Origin: Apostichopus japonicus
Taxonomy: Eukaryota > Echinodermata > Holothuroidea > Aspidochirotida > Stichopodidae
Assembly (NCBI RefSeq): GCF_037975245.1
Contig: NC_092578.1
Location: forward strand, 1,052,001-1,116,000
Direction: 5' to 3'
Length of the DNA: 64,000 nt
Part shown: positions 49,085 through 60,445 of the stretch, one piece after another
Layout of the letters: every line of letters starts with the position of its first letter
Numbering within the stretch: the stretch's first letter is position 1
Position numbers and translations under genes: made by a program
The notes under the pieces: generated by a model
Database searches by the model: none
Told to the model about the DNA's origin: nothing
Seen by the model: the letters and a program-made list of their open reading frames with translations, nothing else

Positions 49085-49255
49085 GTGCAAGAGGTTCATA
49101 GAAAGATAGATTCGGACGGGAGAGGGGGACCTTAGAGAGGGTGATTGGGGGTGCAGAGCAAGAATGTTACTAGTACTACCAGCTAGGGTAGATAGGGGTG
49201 CATACAGTATGTATAGGAGACAGGTGCTAGGAGAATAATGAAGTAAATACCTAAA
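49085..49255. mobile_element. Highly degenerate DIRS terminal sequence
   Basis: GGAGACAGGTGCTAGGAG followed by AATGAAGTAAATA matches the left extremity, complemented. The preceding GGGGTGATT... block is only loosely similar. Confidence 0.4.
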
Positions 49256-50089
49256 ATATTACCAACTGAATGCCACTTGGCAGTGATAACAAATACCTCT
49301 CTGGTGTTATCTGAACCTCAAAGTAAATCAAACTTTTCGATATTAATTTTAAACTGACTCAGATATCATGAAAAGTGAAAGTTACCAACTAGTACACTAT
49401 TCTCGTACAGCCAACAACAATGGTACTAATAAGTAGTGTTCCCATTTCCTTGAATCACACCAACATGAGCCGGATCTTCCAACAGGATTTTATGGCTGAT
49501 ACTATTCCACTGCATATCACTGATACATCAAAATTAAATAATAGAAATTAATGACCTCTCATTCACCCCACAGATTTGTTGCACAGAAGCCCAAAACAAT
49601 ATTTGTTCACCATTTATTTGAAGGATGGCACATGAACTACATTCCCAACAGGAAGAAGAACGACACTAATACCTGTTTTACACCGTGTCAAGAGTGGGAC
49701 CGAATCCAAGTGCACAAAATGTCAAAGATCTATAGTTTCAAAACATAAAAGCAATCCTGTGAATAATTCCTTTTACATCCAAAGAAATTTGATGCCCAAA
49801 TCTTTCTGACTTCTTAGCACACAATTCAAAGCTCCTCACTTTAATACTGAGCACACATTCATTAGTCGTACAGTTACCACCCGGTAACACCGAATTCCAA
49901 AAAACGTACAAATATTCAAAATAAGACCAACACCAATTGATGAAGTACTATCGACCATATGACATACACAGATGATCATTTTTCACTCCCACTCAATTCC
50001 TCACGGGATGCACTTTCAATATGTATCTTAAAACCAGTTGGTAGGTGTGCTTGAAAAGCTGCTCGTATTCAACGAACAGATTTTTTTTA

Positions 50090-50305
50090 TTATCTTCTTC
50101 CTTTTTTCCCTCGGATGGTGTGGAGGAAGCCGGAGGCGATTAACGTGACGTCACTGCTGAGAGAAATACACCCGGTGATATTGGTGCGTTTAGTAATGAT
50201 TAAGCAATGAATTGGAATAACATGACCTTCGAGCACAAAAACGTTGGCTTCTTTCATCGTACTGGCTAGTATGGTAGATGGAGGATATAAAGCATTTAGC
50301 GACAT
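50090..50305 (-). other. Unassigned 71-codon open frame
   Basis: The product begins MSLNALYPPSTILASTMKEA and ends in a basic RGKKGRR tail. The composition is less repetitive than nearby frames, but there are no clear splice sites, homology or conserved motif. It could be chance or the remnant of a retroposed gene. Confidence 0.15.
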
Positions 50306-50675
50306 CTGAATATGAGGATGACCTAATTTAATGAGAGCTAAAGCTATCTGACAGGTGGCGTAAGCCCCAGCAGTCTCTCTCCAAATTCCACGAGAAACAA
50401 ATATTCAGAAAAGAACGTCTCATTTGGCCCAAAAAGTGATGATTAAAAGAAGGAAAAATGAGAAATGACTATGCAAGGAAGAAAAGAGGTTATTAAATAC
50501 TTTTGAAGTCAATTGTTAAAGAAATTAAAAGATACTTCTTAATTGCAATAATCATTAATTACTGTAATATAGGACACAGCTTGGATAAAGGTTGTGAATT
50601 AAACCATGACAATAGTCAAGAGCTTCCTGAAGTGTACTTGTATTAAAGATGTGAAAAAACTGTTCTTACTGAGCA

Positions 50676-50800
50676 TTGAACGGTATCAGTACTTTGGAGA
50701 ATTGAACAGTATCAGTACTTAGGGGAACTGAACAGTATCAGTACTTTGGGGAATTGAACAATATCAGTACTTTGGGGAATTGAACAGTATCAGTACTTTA
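50676..50800 (+). repeat. 26-bp minisatellite, five units
   Basis: ATTGAACAGTATCAGTACTT at 26-bp intervals from about 50676. Confidence 0.92.
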
Positions 50801-51827
50801 ATCTGAAGCTGATGAAACAGAATTCCTCTGCTTTTAGTTGAAGCTGAAACACAACCATAACATCCTTTAAGTCATAAGTTCATTCTAGTTATCACTTTTA
50901 CTTCATTTGATTGTGGCATATCCACTACTTTGATAATATGTTCTGAAAGGAATACTTATCTCCCCTCTCCCTCCTCCCCCCCCCCTTAACACCCACCCCT
51001 CATCAACACCTTGCTCATCCTTATCACCCATAATCTCTCTGGCTCAAGAAAGTTGCACATGAAAAAGAAAACATCCAAACATAAGCTAAGTTTATAGGAG
51101 GTTTACAAAAACTTCATAATCTGATGTCTGACCAAACCAATATTTTTCCCTTTTCTTCTCTCTTACTTGGTTTGTCCTTGACATGTGATCAAGTACGAAT
51201 GACTGGTTAGCATTGTTCAATCACCATCAAAGTCTCAGCTTGCTTTCCAAGAAACTGATCTTTCTAGCTGGTTAATAAATTATTAAGACAATCACAATGA
51301 ACAACATCTACAACTGGGAGCTTTACTGGGAGCTCTGTTTTGACCTATATTAAAGTGCAGTAAAATCACAACCAAATTCAAAGACTACTACTACTGTAGA
51401 CCATTCGATCGTTTCTAATCAGGCTTTTTTCACAAGGGACAAATGCAGTTTGCTAAAAAAAAAAAACTGTTTTTTCTTCTCTTCTCTGCAAGTTGGCTTG
51501 CTAAAAAAATCACACAAAGAGAACAAAAAGTCATTTCTCCAGAGGGCAATGGTCAAGATGACTTTTGAGCATTTACTTTACTGATTTATAAAGTTATAGA
51601 TAATTTTTCCAAAACTGGCTAGTTCTCCATTAATTTTGTACTTTTTCCTCATCCTTAATGGATATAACATTTCAATCTACTTATTCTAAACCAGGCAGTA
51701 ACTGAAGTAAGTGCTACACAGTATCAACCTTAAAGATAAAAAGCATGCATAAAAGGAACCTTTTTCTTCTATAGATCTTCTGGGTTATTTTTTTCTGTTT
51801 CTTATATAATTTAATAACAGAGGTCCC

Positions 51828-52683
51828 TTTAAAGCAGCATTTTGCGTTGGGTCGCTTTTTTCCACCTTTTTAACATGTGCATCGATTTTTTTACATGTAT
51901 CAATCATAAAACCGCAAACTAAGATACCATCCAAGTTTCACCCTGCCAAGAGCGTTAATTAGCGAGTAATTAACGATTTATATCGATAACGAGTAAAAGT
52001 GTCCTTGACAAAGTTTTCATATCTCCAAATCCACTAGTTTGAATTCCACCAATCAGTGAATAGTATCTTTATACATGAGCATTTTGCGTTTGGTCACCAT
52101 TTTCTACTTTTTTGACATGTCCATCGAGTTTTTTACATACATTTTTACATACATTTTACATACATCGAGTTTTTTACATCACAAAACAGCAAATTAAGAT
52201 ATTAGCCAAGTTTGTCCCTGCCAAAAATGTTAATTGGCGAGTATTCCACATACAAAATTAAATCGCATTCAGTTCCCAAACCCACTAGTTTGAATTCAAC
52301 CAATCAGAGATGCAGGTTTAGTTATGAGCCGTTGCTAAAAATAGATTCAAGACTTTGCGTTGGTACAACCAGGGAGTTGTTATGCAACACCCTGGTACAA
52401 CTGCCATATAGACTGTACACAAATCGAGCGTGGTGTTATATTACGTATCTGTCAATGACGTTCGTAGTGTTTAAATATTCATATTATGGGCGAGGTTTAT
52501 TGGGTTCCCAACGGAAAATATCTTGGAGAACAACAAAGTTGAAAGTTGCAATTTTTTCGACTTTTATGCCACCATTTGAAGTAAAATATAAATAGATAAG
52601 CTAGTTATGTATGTTGTTATGGCATAGTGGAGTCAGTGAGGTTGAGAAATATCATGAAAAAGGACGCAAAATGCTGCTTTAAA
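51828..52683. mobile_element. DNA element with 14-bp inverted ends and TTTAAA flanks
   Basis: The left end is TTTAAA|GCAGCATTTTGCGT and the right end is ACGCAAAATGCTGC|TTTAAA. The repeated TTTAAA is the likely target duplication, or TTAA if the ends are one base longer. The interior has two diverged direct copies of about 235 bp (51842-52078 and 52079-52310), sharing CATTTTGCGTT, CAAACTAAGAT, CACTAGTTTGAATTC and CCAATCAG. A 127-codon frame at 52212-52595 has no recognised transposase motif, so the element is probably non-autonomous. Confidence 0.72.
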
Positions 52684-54059
52684 GCTGTTTTTCTTTTCTC
52701 TGTTTTTTTTTCTCTTTTTTTGCCTTTAGTCGATGACTTCACCAAATCTACCGAGTAGTATTAAGATAATATTGTGATTTATCAAAACTAAGGCAAACTC
52801 TTAGATTTTTGTTTCAAATAAATTTGATATGCCCAGCATTTAATTTCCTGGCCAACTTTTTGGCTGATATTATCAATCACATCCAGAAATAAAGTCGGAC
52901 ATGTTTTCGTTTCTAAAATTTACTTCAATATTTTGAACATTACTTTAACTTTCCATGCTAACGAATTCAACTGTCGACAGTGTTTAGGATCAAATCGTGT
53001 CAGAAACAGACCAAAATCAACTCCAAAAGATGACCCAAAGAAAGACACTGACCCCACTTCTTTGCACTATTCATTTTGCCTTCATTCATGTGTTTCTCCT
53101 TTATTTTCTCAGTGTCATTGGGTTGAAAGTCAGTCGTACATTCTGGTATAGAATTTACAAAACATTAAAGCCACTGAACTTCATTTTGAAGATTCTGGGC
53201 TTTTAATTTTTTGAATGTCAAAAGTGTGTAGTTGAAGGATTTTTTTAGTGTCAAGTGGACCCTTTTACAGTTAATTAGTGATCTTAGAATGAATAAATGC
53301 TTTAAGGATGTCTTAACCTTAATCAAAGTAGAATTAAACATTCCCAAACACTCATTATATTGAGAAAAACAATTATTGGAAATGGAGATGAAGCCCAAAA
53401 TGATGGTTTAAACCCAAATTACCATCAGTAAGAACATCATGGTTGTTTCACTTAGAAACTGAGTTTTCTTTAAATAGATCACTGTTGCTATGTGGGAAGC
53501 CAATCTGTGTAAACTGCAATTGATGCAACATTTGGCTATAAAAAATTTCGCCCACGGACTAATTAATTAGTAACGAGATCATATACAGTATGATAAAGAA
53601 TTAACAGGCGCTCAACCATAATCATGCATGAGCTAATGAGAAAGATGGCATCGTACTGTAATATCTGGTTCAGTCTACACAGAGAATATTACAATTCATG
53701 TTCAGTAGCAGAGGTGAATAAATGCATAGTATACAATGAGATTGCAGGAGATATATTGAGAAAAACAACATGAAATACTACATGGAGATATGGGAAGGAG
53801 GAAGGGCAACATGGTGACAATTTGTGCAACCGCTACCGGTACCCCAGTATAGGAATATAATAAGAGGCAAACCTGGCACCTAAAAGCCAGCCCAGATAAT
53901 CTCTCAAGTTGTATAGGTTATACTTTAATAGGGGCCAGTAGTATAGCCAAACTGAGATTGTTAAAAGCGGGATGAGCACAAAAATCTGTCACTATGGTTA
54001 CCAAAGGTGAAGATTTGTCTCGATAATGAAGCCCGCTAAGAAATACTGTTCTAGACGCT

Positions 54060-54216
54060 TTGGGTGGTAGATTGAGGATGGTCATTCATTGGAACTCTTG
54101 GGTCGCTAAAGGTGCACAATGGTTAAAAAAAGGGTAACATTTCAACCTGGACATGGTAGAGAAAAAGGGGGTTGTAGTGAGGAGATAGGTAAGCAAGGAA
54201 GTGAAGTAAATTCCTA
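54060..54216. mobile_element. Degenerate DIRS terminal repeat (solo)
   Basis: TTGTAGTGAGGAGATAGGTA followed by AGCAAGGAAGTGAAGTAAATT matches the left extremity, complemented. Upstream, GGTCATTCATTGGAACTC and GGACATGGTAGA follow the terminal-repeat order. Confidence 0.65.
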
Positions 54217-54776
54217 TAATAACAGCTATTGGTTGCTAGGATTTCACCTTTCACAAAACAGTATGCTATTTTGTAAAAAGGTTATCTTCATTTGCTTTCA
54301 ATTCAATTCAATTCAAAAAGGCTAGTAATGGCCTATAGCCTAATAACACCAATAGTCTGAGCTAGCAGCCTATGCTACAGTTAATGTAACCAAACAGGAA
54401 AGACCTAATGGCATGTAAACACTAACAAAAGGTCAACAATAGTTTATCAGTGATTTAAATCTGTACAAATAACACTTTGTAGATCGCAAAAATGTCTGCT
54501 GCCCCCATCCTCTGGATGGAGGGCAGAAATACTATTAGGAATTAGAGTATACTGCAGGACAATTACAAGCAAGGAAGCCATAACAACATCAACCAATGTT
54601 AAATTACTGAACATGATCAGTTTACACTGACACCTGACCTTCAAAACTAGTTTCTACCTCAATATTTATAACTCAAATATTGGGGCAAAAAGACTGAAGG
54701 TCCTTTAAACTCTACCAAGCATGCTTTCTGTCTTATCTGGAATTATGTAAAGCCTTAGAGGCAAAAGTCAAGTTCC

Positions 54777-55178
54777 TTGATGTGCCGAAGAAAAAGTCAA
54801 AGATTCTTCCAATATGAGATGCTTACAAGTATTGACTACAACTTCTCTACAGTAAACTACATCTTCTTCCGGATGACTCTTAACATAGAGCAGGCACAAA
54901 GTGATGACGTCAACAGATTTATTTCCAGCAATTCTGATCTTTCGGTTGTAGCATCAACAGCGAGTGATTCTGTTTCCTCATCCCACTCCTCGCAATCAAT
55001 CACATCAAATATAAACAGCAGCCATAAAAGACAGAACAATGTAGTGTCAACAAGATATATGCTGCAGGAGATCTACTACACAAATCCAATGAGAAACGAA
55101 CATGAGAAAAGTAACGTTGAGAAACATTACTTTTTAAGGTTTTTCGCTTCATTTGTCCAATTCTTCCTACAATTTTAA
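54777..55178 (+). other. Unassigned 133-codon Ser/Asn-rich open frame
   Basis: The longest open frame outside repeats. It contains DDVNRFISSNSDLSVVASTA and a Ser-rich run near residues 60-80, with a basic start. There is no signal peptide, no known domain and no support from splice sites. The opposite strand is open too (54857-55039) and acidic (EEWDEETESL). It may be chance or the remnant of a low-complexity coding sequence. Confidence 0.2.
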
Positions 55179-55569
55179 CAACTGCTACAAAGCTGGAAAA
55201 AAATTGGTGGGGGGGGGGGTTGTTGTTACAATATGATAAGACAAATGATGACAACTGCCTTTGTTCAGAATTTATGGAAAGCCTTGTGATTTATTCGAAG
55301 AGCAGATGAACGGTTGCCAAGGTTAGATATCATCAAACTAAAAACAGAGATAATATCTCATCTCCAAGGACATTTTGTGGTAAATTGTTGTTTTCACTGT
55401 GATCTTTGTATTTAGGAGTGTTCTGTTAAAAATATCATGTTTTCAATGTCACTTACAAGTGTACAAACACTTACAACTACAAACAGATCATTTTGGTAAG
55501 CTTTCAGTGTAAACATCCATAGTTACTATGTAAGATATATTTACATGTTGGTCAGTAGAACAAGGACGA

Positions 55570-55640
55570 GGGCAGTAGACTGGAAGTGGACTGTCACAGG
55601 ATCAGGGTTAATAGGTTTCAGCTAATAGGCCTCAACACAT
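55570..55640. mobile_element. Short DIRS-end-like fragment
   Basis: GAGGGCAGTAGACTGGAAG resembles the inner part of the DIRS terminal repeats at 36.2 and 60.3 kb. It lacks the GAGACAGG end. Confidence 0.35.
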
Positions 55641-55805
55641 TGGGAATATGACTGTACCAATGGTGTGCATACTAGTATTAAAAGTGATAACTGAAGTAAA
55701 TTGGAGGCTGACTTGTAACTTAATGCTTGATCGACAGGGAGGGACTAAAACAGATGAAAATCATTCAACTTTGTTTCCTAAACTATGTAAATATTGCTTG
55801 AATAC

Positions 55806-55880
55806 CTGCAACCACTTCTACTGTGTATGAGGCAAGTCTTTCAACAGAGAAGTACAATGCAGATGTCACAGGAGACTTTT
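55806..55880 (-). CDS. ptprn: Probable PTPRN-like exon, luminal segment
   Basis: A 75-bp candidate with a good donor (TTGCAG|GTATTC) and a weak acceptor (AGTATTAATACAG). It reads KSPVTSALYFSVERLASYTV then EVVA between split codons. The final single base joins exon 43545 in phase to make Glu, and the first two bases join exon 56252 in phase, also giving Glu. The upstream tract is poor in pyrimidines. The double phase match and protein-like composition support the call, but this luminal part of the family diverges too much for homology. Confidence 0.5.
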
Positions 55881-55907
55881 CTGTATTAATACTTCTATTG
55901 TATTGAA

Positions 55908-55956
55908 CACAGTGTACACGGTACAGTGTACAGTGTACACGGCACAGTGTACACCC
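55908..55956 (+). repeat. Short CAGTGTACAC palindromic repeats
   Basis: Three to four copies of ACAGTGTACAC(GG), which is partly self-complementary. Confidence 0.8.
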
Positions 55957-55967
55957 AATTGTCCACA

Positions 55968-56100
55968 GCGTCGCTCGCAAATATTCATAGGATGTTCTTG
56001 TTTGTGAAGGATATATATGCAAAAGGAAACGTGTCCTATTGTTCATGGAAATGCACTTTCCTTCGGATATACCCTTAAATTTGTGCCTAATTAAGAAAAT
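55968..56100 (+). repeat. Dispersed repeat, copy 2 (pair with 37440-37590)
   Basis: Same orientation and block order as the 37.4-kb copy. Confidence 0.65.
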
Positions 56101-56251
56101 AAGATGGGACAACATCTGTTTTTCATGAATATTCATTGATATTAATTTCTAACTCTCTTCATCTGCATACTGACCTTAAAATGCTTTAAGAAAATAATCG
56201 CATAAAAAAAAAAAAGAAACACACCACTCAACTCAAACCTTAGCTTAAGAC

Positions 56252-56330
56252 CTTTCACCAAGTCGTAGATTGATTTATTACCATGGAAACCTGACAAATA
56301 CTTGACAACCTGATGGAGAAGTGGGGATGC
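56252..56330 (-). CDS. ptprn: Possible PTPRN-like exon, upstream luminal segment
   Basis: A 79-bp candidate that begins after the first AG (GATGAG) following a T-rich tract free of AG, and ends before a weak donor (GAAAG|GTCTTA). It reads ASPLLHQVVKYLSGFHGNKS then IYDLVK, plus one base that completes Glu with exon 55880. The SPLLHQVVKYLSG pattern is loosely like the leucine-rich helix after the RESP18-type cysteine region in vertebrate IA-2. A second acceptor at CCATCAG (exon start 56309) would give a shorter exon in the same phase. The intron to the next exon would be about 370 bp. Confidence 0.38.
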
Positions 56331-56823
56331 CTCATCAATTTTCATTAATAGCACAAAATTAAACAGTAATTTGAGAGGTGCACAAGGAGAGAGTAGGGAA
56401 AATGTCCCTCCTCACATTCTCAGGTGGGCAAAAAGAGGGCTTAATTTGTTACTGTTTAAATACAATTGTGTGAATTATACATCTCCTGTTAGATTATGTC
56501 GTTTAGATCTAGAGAAAGTGATATTCTCTTATATACTGTAGACAACATTTGAAAATCTTCATGAGTCTTGGTTTGGAAATGAGCAAGCACTAACGAGATA
56601 TTACTTGTGTCCTCCAAAGTATTCCTAATAATTTCCCGGATGAGCATGCTTGAACCACAAAGCGACATCCATCAGGTATACTGCCCTCAACTTTAGACCT
56701 TCTCAACGCACCAAAGCTGCTGAGGAAGCTCCTGTGGGAACCAGCGGGGGAGGGGGCGATTCTAAAAAAACATGCATTCAAAATTTCTCTGTGGCCGAAG
56801 GCGCGCTATTATTCCACCATTGT

Positions 56824-57168
56824 AAATATCCAAAACTTACTGGTTTGCAGTGATGAGCTTACTTGTCTGCCCACAACCTTAGCACTCTTGTTCTACCATG
56901 CCTAGAAACTGAATGAACTGGTAACCTTTTAACACTGTGGGCCCTCTATGACTGGCCCCTTGGGTCAATGCCCATCCTTCTCATTCTACCAACCAAAGTG
57001 CCTACATCATTCTTCTTTTGTATGGATTATTTTTCTTAAATCGATCAGAACGGTTCCTTGATCTTTGTTTCCCATTTATGGGGAACAGGAATACTATTCC
57101 TATCCTTGCCACAGTAAACAAGAGTGCTTAGGTCATGGGGAGACAGGTAAGTGAGGAACGAAGTAAAT
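56824..57168 (-). mobile_element. 345-bp deleted DIRS copy, opposite orientation
   Basis: It begins with the right extremity complemented (ATCCAAAACTTACTGGTTTG, then GATGAGCTTACTTGTCTG). The terminal-repeat sequence follows (CACAACCTTAGCAC, CTACCATGCCTAG, GGGCCCTCTATGACTGG). It finishes with the left extremity complemented (GAGACAGGTAAGTGAGGAAC, then GAAGTAAAT). Both element ends are present but the whole interior is missing, which suggests internal deletion or a short non-autonomous form. Confidence 0.75.
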
Positions 57169-59216
57169 GAAAAGGTTCTCTTGTTACTTTATTCAATAAT
57201 TTACTTTATCTCATAATATATCACTACCAGGTTTCAGTCACCTATTTAAAGGCATCACATAAATATTCTCTCCTTGAAAAACAAAAAGAAATAACATTTA
57301 AATCTTTCATTTTGAAAGGCTAAGGAATCCTACATATAACATGTCCTCCTTTACAGTTGGGGTAAAAATAGCCTATTGAAAAATATTGTTTGTCTGTGTT
57401 CAAGGTCTTTTATGAACGGTAATATTCACAGTTAATTAGTTCATCTTACTGTTATGGAAATTATTTTAGGAAAAATACATTAGGGCACAAAGGAATTTCC
57501 TTTTTCTGATGAAATAATCTGCCAATATAGGGGAATAATAATAATAAAAAATTTATCACAAATCAGGATTCAAATGAATGTTATTCCATGATAAGGCATT
57601 TCATTAACAAGCAGACTCAACTTTCCATTCAAAATTTTCAACAAGTTTAACATAAATTGGCTTTTCTTTTTTAAACATATTGCAATAATATGAACCATAA
57701 ACAAATTAGTCATCGTGATATGAATTTCCTACATCAGTTTTTTGCTTCATTAATTTATATTACTTGGTATTTGTCAACAAATTTGTCTCTAGAATAAAGT
57801 TGCTTTAAATTCTGACATCCAAATATTTAAAGAGAATAATAACTGAGTACAGTCACTCTTAGTTTGCACACAGCAGTATAGATAAACTCATTATCAACAC
57901 CTTCATATTAAAATTCTTATATATCGGAAAAACGGATGTCGATAATTGTATGATATATCAGTTCAACCGTTCTTCGGTCGTTAAATATAAAAAAGAGAGC
58001 TATTTTGGGATTCGTGCAGATTCTACGGTTTTCCAGCAAAAAAAGGAGAAGAAAAACAGCCCAAGTTGTGTGTTTGCTACAGCTGTACACAGAGTACACT
58101 GTGAACGTTTGTTGAAAGCTTCAATTAAGCGAGTGGCATTCTGTCGATCAATGATATCTTAATTTAGCACTACCGACTGCACGCAAAGAGGGTGTAACGC
58201 TCCTAGTGACCAACGTTCTTTGACGTCATACTACCAGGAAAGACTCATTCTATCTGAGAAAGAAAAATGCCGCCGCACTCAAGAGGAGGAAATGAAGGAA
58301 CTACTTATGTACAACACAAACTGGAGAATGAGATGGCTAAATACTGTGTTTGTGTGTTTGTGTACAGGGAAATGTAATGGGAGAAATCAACTGTTCATTG
58401 AAATTTAATTGCACAAACAACGCAATGAGCAAAGTGGGATGGGGGAAGGATGGGGGAAGGCGGGGGTGAAGAAAAGGACAGTTATTGCAAAAAATCGATT
58501 GAAGTCAGATGAGGGATGCCTACAGGAAGAGTTTTGGCCCAAGTTGGAGATGTAGAATCTTTAATTGGAGAATATAAAGAGTTTGAGAGGTTTAGACTTA
58601 TAAAAGGAAGGACCATTTTGACAAGCTGTTCTACTCACATTAATGTACATGTAAATGAATGTTTAGGCAACACATCCAAAACTTGAGTAAGTCTTGGACA
58701 TGAGTCAATGAATTGTTTGCAATTCAATATTAATGAAAACAACATTCTTGGGTTTTCCTTACGCTTTTCTTTTTTCTATCACATCTTACAATTCTGTCCT
58801 AATTTTAATCATATTTATCTTCCCTGTTCATGCTTTTCCAGTACTCTTTAAATCCGAAATGAAACTCACTTTATCTTCTCTTTTTTTTTTTTCCAGTATT
58901 CTTTAAATCATGCAAGGAAACTCATCTGTTCTCCATGTGTACTTTTTCTCTTCGTTTTTCTTTCTTATTCTTATCGTTTTTTATATTTTGTAGTTTGGCT
59001 TCAAACAGAGACTCATGAAATAGTCAATAGCATGCATATGTTGGACGTCATACAGTAAATGTCTCACGTCAAAGGAAGATATCCTTCACACTGACCTTTA
59101 TCTGCGGCGATGACTGTTTAATTGGCAGGATTTTAAACTATTCTTTTAGTCCATGTCTTATTCGGAAGTATATTCATGAGCTGTCACAGAGGGAAGATCA
59201 GTGAAGTGAATGCAGG

Positions 59217-59386
<170 letters not shown>

Positions 59387-59765
59387 AGAGAATGATGAGA
59401 TTCTTTACACACCTGGCTTTTAAATAATGCTTCAAATGTTTGGAGAAGGGAGCTACCGCACAGGTGTGAGAATATGATATCCGCTAAATTGTTGGCACAA
59501 GTGATCCAGGAAAATTAACAGACATCAATAGACAACATGATCGGTAATGTGAAATTAGGCAGACTATTAATCAGGGGTAGACATGAAAGTTGGAGGTAGA
59601 TGATAGGTATGGAGTAAGGTGACAGTACAATGATCAATGAGATAACATTGCATTAAAGTAGGTTAGATAATACCTGACTACAAAGATACCCACAAAATGA
59701 AGATGAGTAAAACTGACAGTATAGAGGGCGGTAAGCATGAAAGACGGCAACACTAAAGACAATAA

Positions 59766-60053
59766 GTGCTGTGGCCAGGAGGATAAAGACGGTGGCAATT
59801 TGAAGCAATGAGGCTTAGCAATCAGAAGGTTCGGGTTTCGACCCCCGGCCGGGTTATAGTATGGTGCGTTTTTCATCCAAGAGCAATCTACGGTTTTCCC
59901 ATCAGAAATGACTTACTAAATTGAATAGATTTCAATATTTGAGTTGAATGTTGAACTGGAAGCCACCCGAAGTGAAAGTTGTAATCTATAAGCTCTTGTG
60001 GGCTTCTCTCACATTTGTGGTCGCTAAGCGTTGTAAAAATAACTGCCTGATTA
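59766..60053 (+). mobile_element. tRNA-derived SINE (type 3), copy 2
   Basis: Better preserved than the 29.9-kb copy. The B box GGTTTCGACCCC (59834-59845) sits in a T-arm-like CCGGCCGG context. The body blocks are shared with copy 1. It carries about 15 bp (TAGATTTCAATATTT) between body blocks that copy 1 lacks. Confidence 0.75.
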
Positions 60054-60295
60054 CTGTAATGATTGTCAAAGGAACCTGAGAAATAAGCTGCTGAGTTATT
60101 ATCATCACACCTTACTACAAATTACTGTGAGGTACAGAAGTAGTAAAATTATTGAGCATAAGCATAGCTTTACAAGATTTGGTTCAAAATAAACAAACAC
60201 TTCCAAAGGATGGACAACTTTTAGCAGAAACTACGGTAATATCTGATAGACATTACCAAGGAATGGAACCACTGGTCACCGAGTGGTAGAGCAAA

Positions 60296-60445
60296 AAGGA
60301 GGGCAGTAGATAGGAATTGACGATTCATTGAGGTGGTATAGTACTATTTAAGCAGTTACCAGATCAGTGTCTGCATGGTTTAGGGTGAAAATATCACAGT
60401 TGTGAGGAGACAGGGTAGTGAGTAGCGATTATTGATTAGCGAAAT
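60296..60445. mobile_element. Degenerate DIRS terminal repeat (solo)
   Basis: GAGGGCAGTAGATAGGAATT, GACGATTCATTGAGGTGG and AGTTGTGAGGAGACAGGGTA followed by GTGAGTAGCG, in the order of the DIRS terminal repeat. Confidence 0.6.

Larger units (their letters stand above)
43546..55805 (-). other. Intron, about 12.3 kb, between two PTPRN-like exons
   Basis: Depends on the weaker exon 55806-55880. It holds a 73-bp repeat (43.55 kb), a 130-bp array (44.5-45.0 kb), 21-bp (45.1 kb) and 26-bp (50.7 kb) minisatellites, an 850-bp inverted-repeat element (51.8 kb), DIRS-end relics (49.1, 54.1, 55.6 kb) and a Ser-rich open frame (54.8 kb). The stretches 45.4-49.0, 49.3-50.6 and 52.7-53.9 kb show nothing recognisable. 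Confidence 0.5.

Noticed and set aside
54857-55039. Acidic minus-strand frame as a PTPRN-like exon
   Set aside because: A possible donor (GTTAAG) would leave two bases, but the next exon (43545) needs one. The acceptor is weak.
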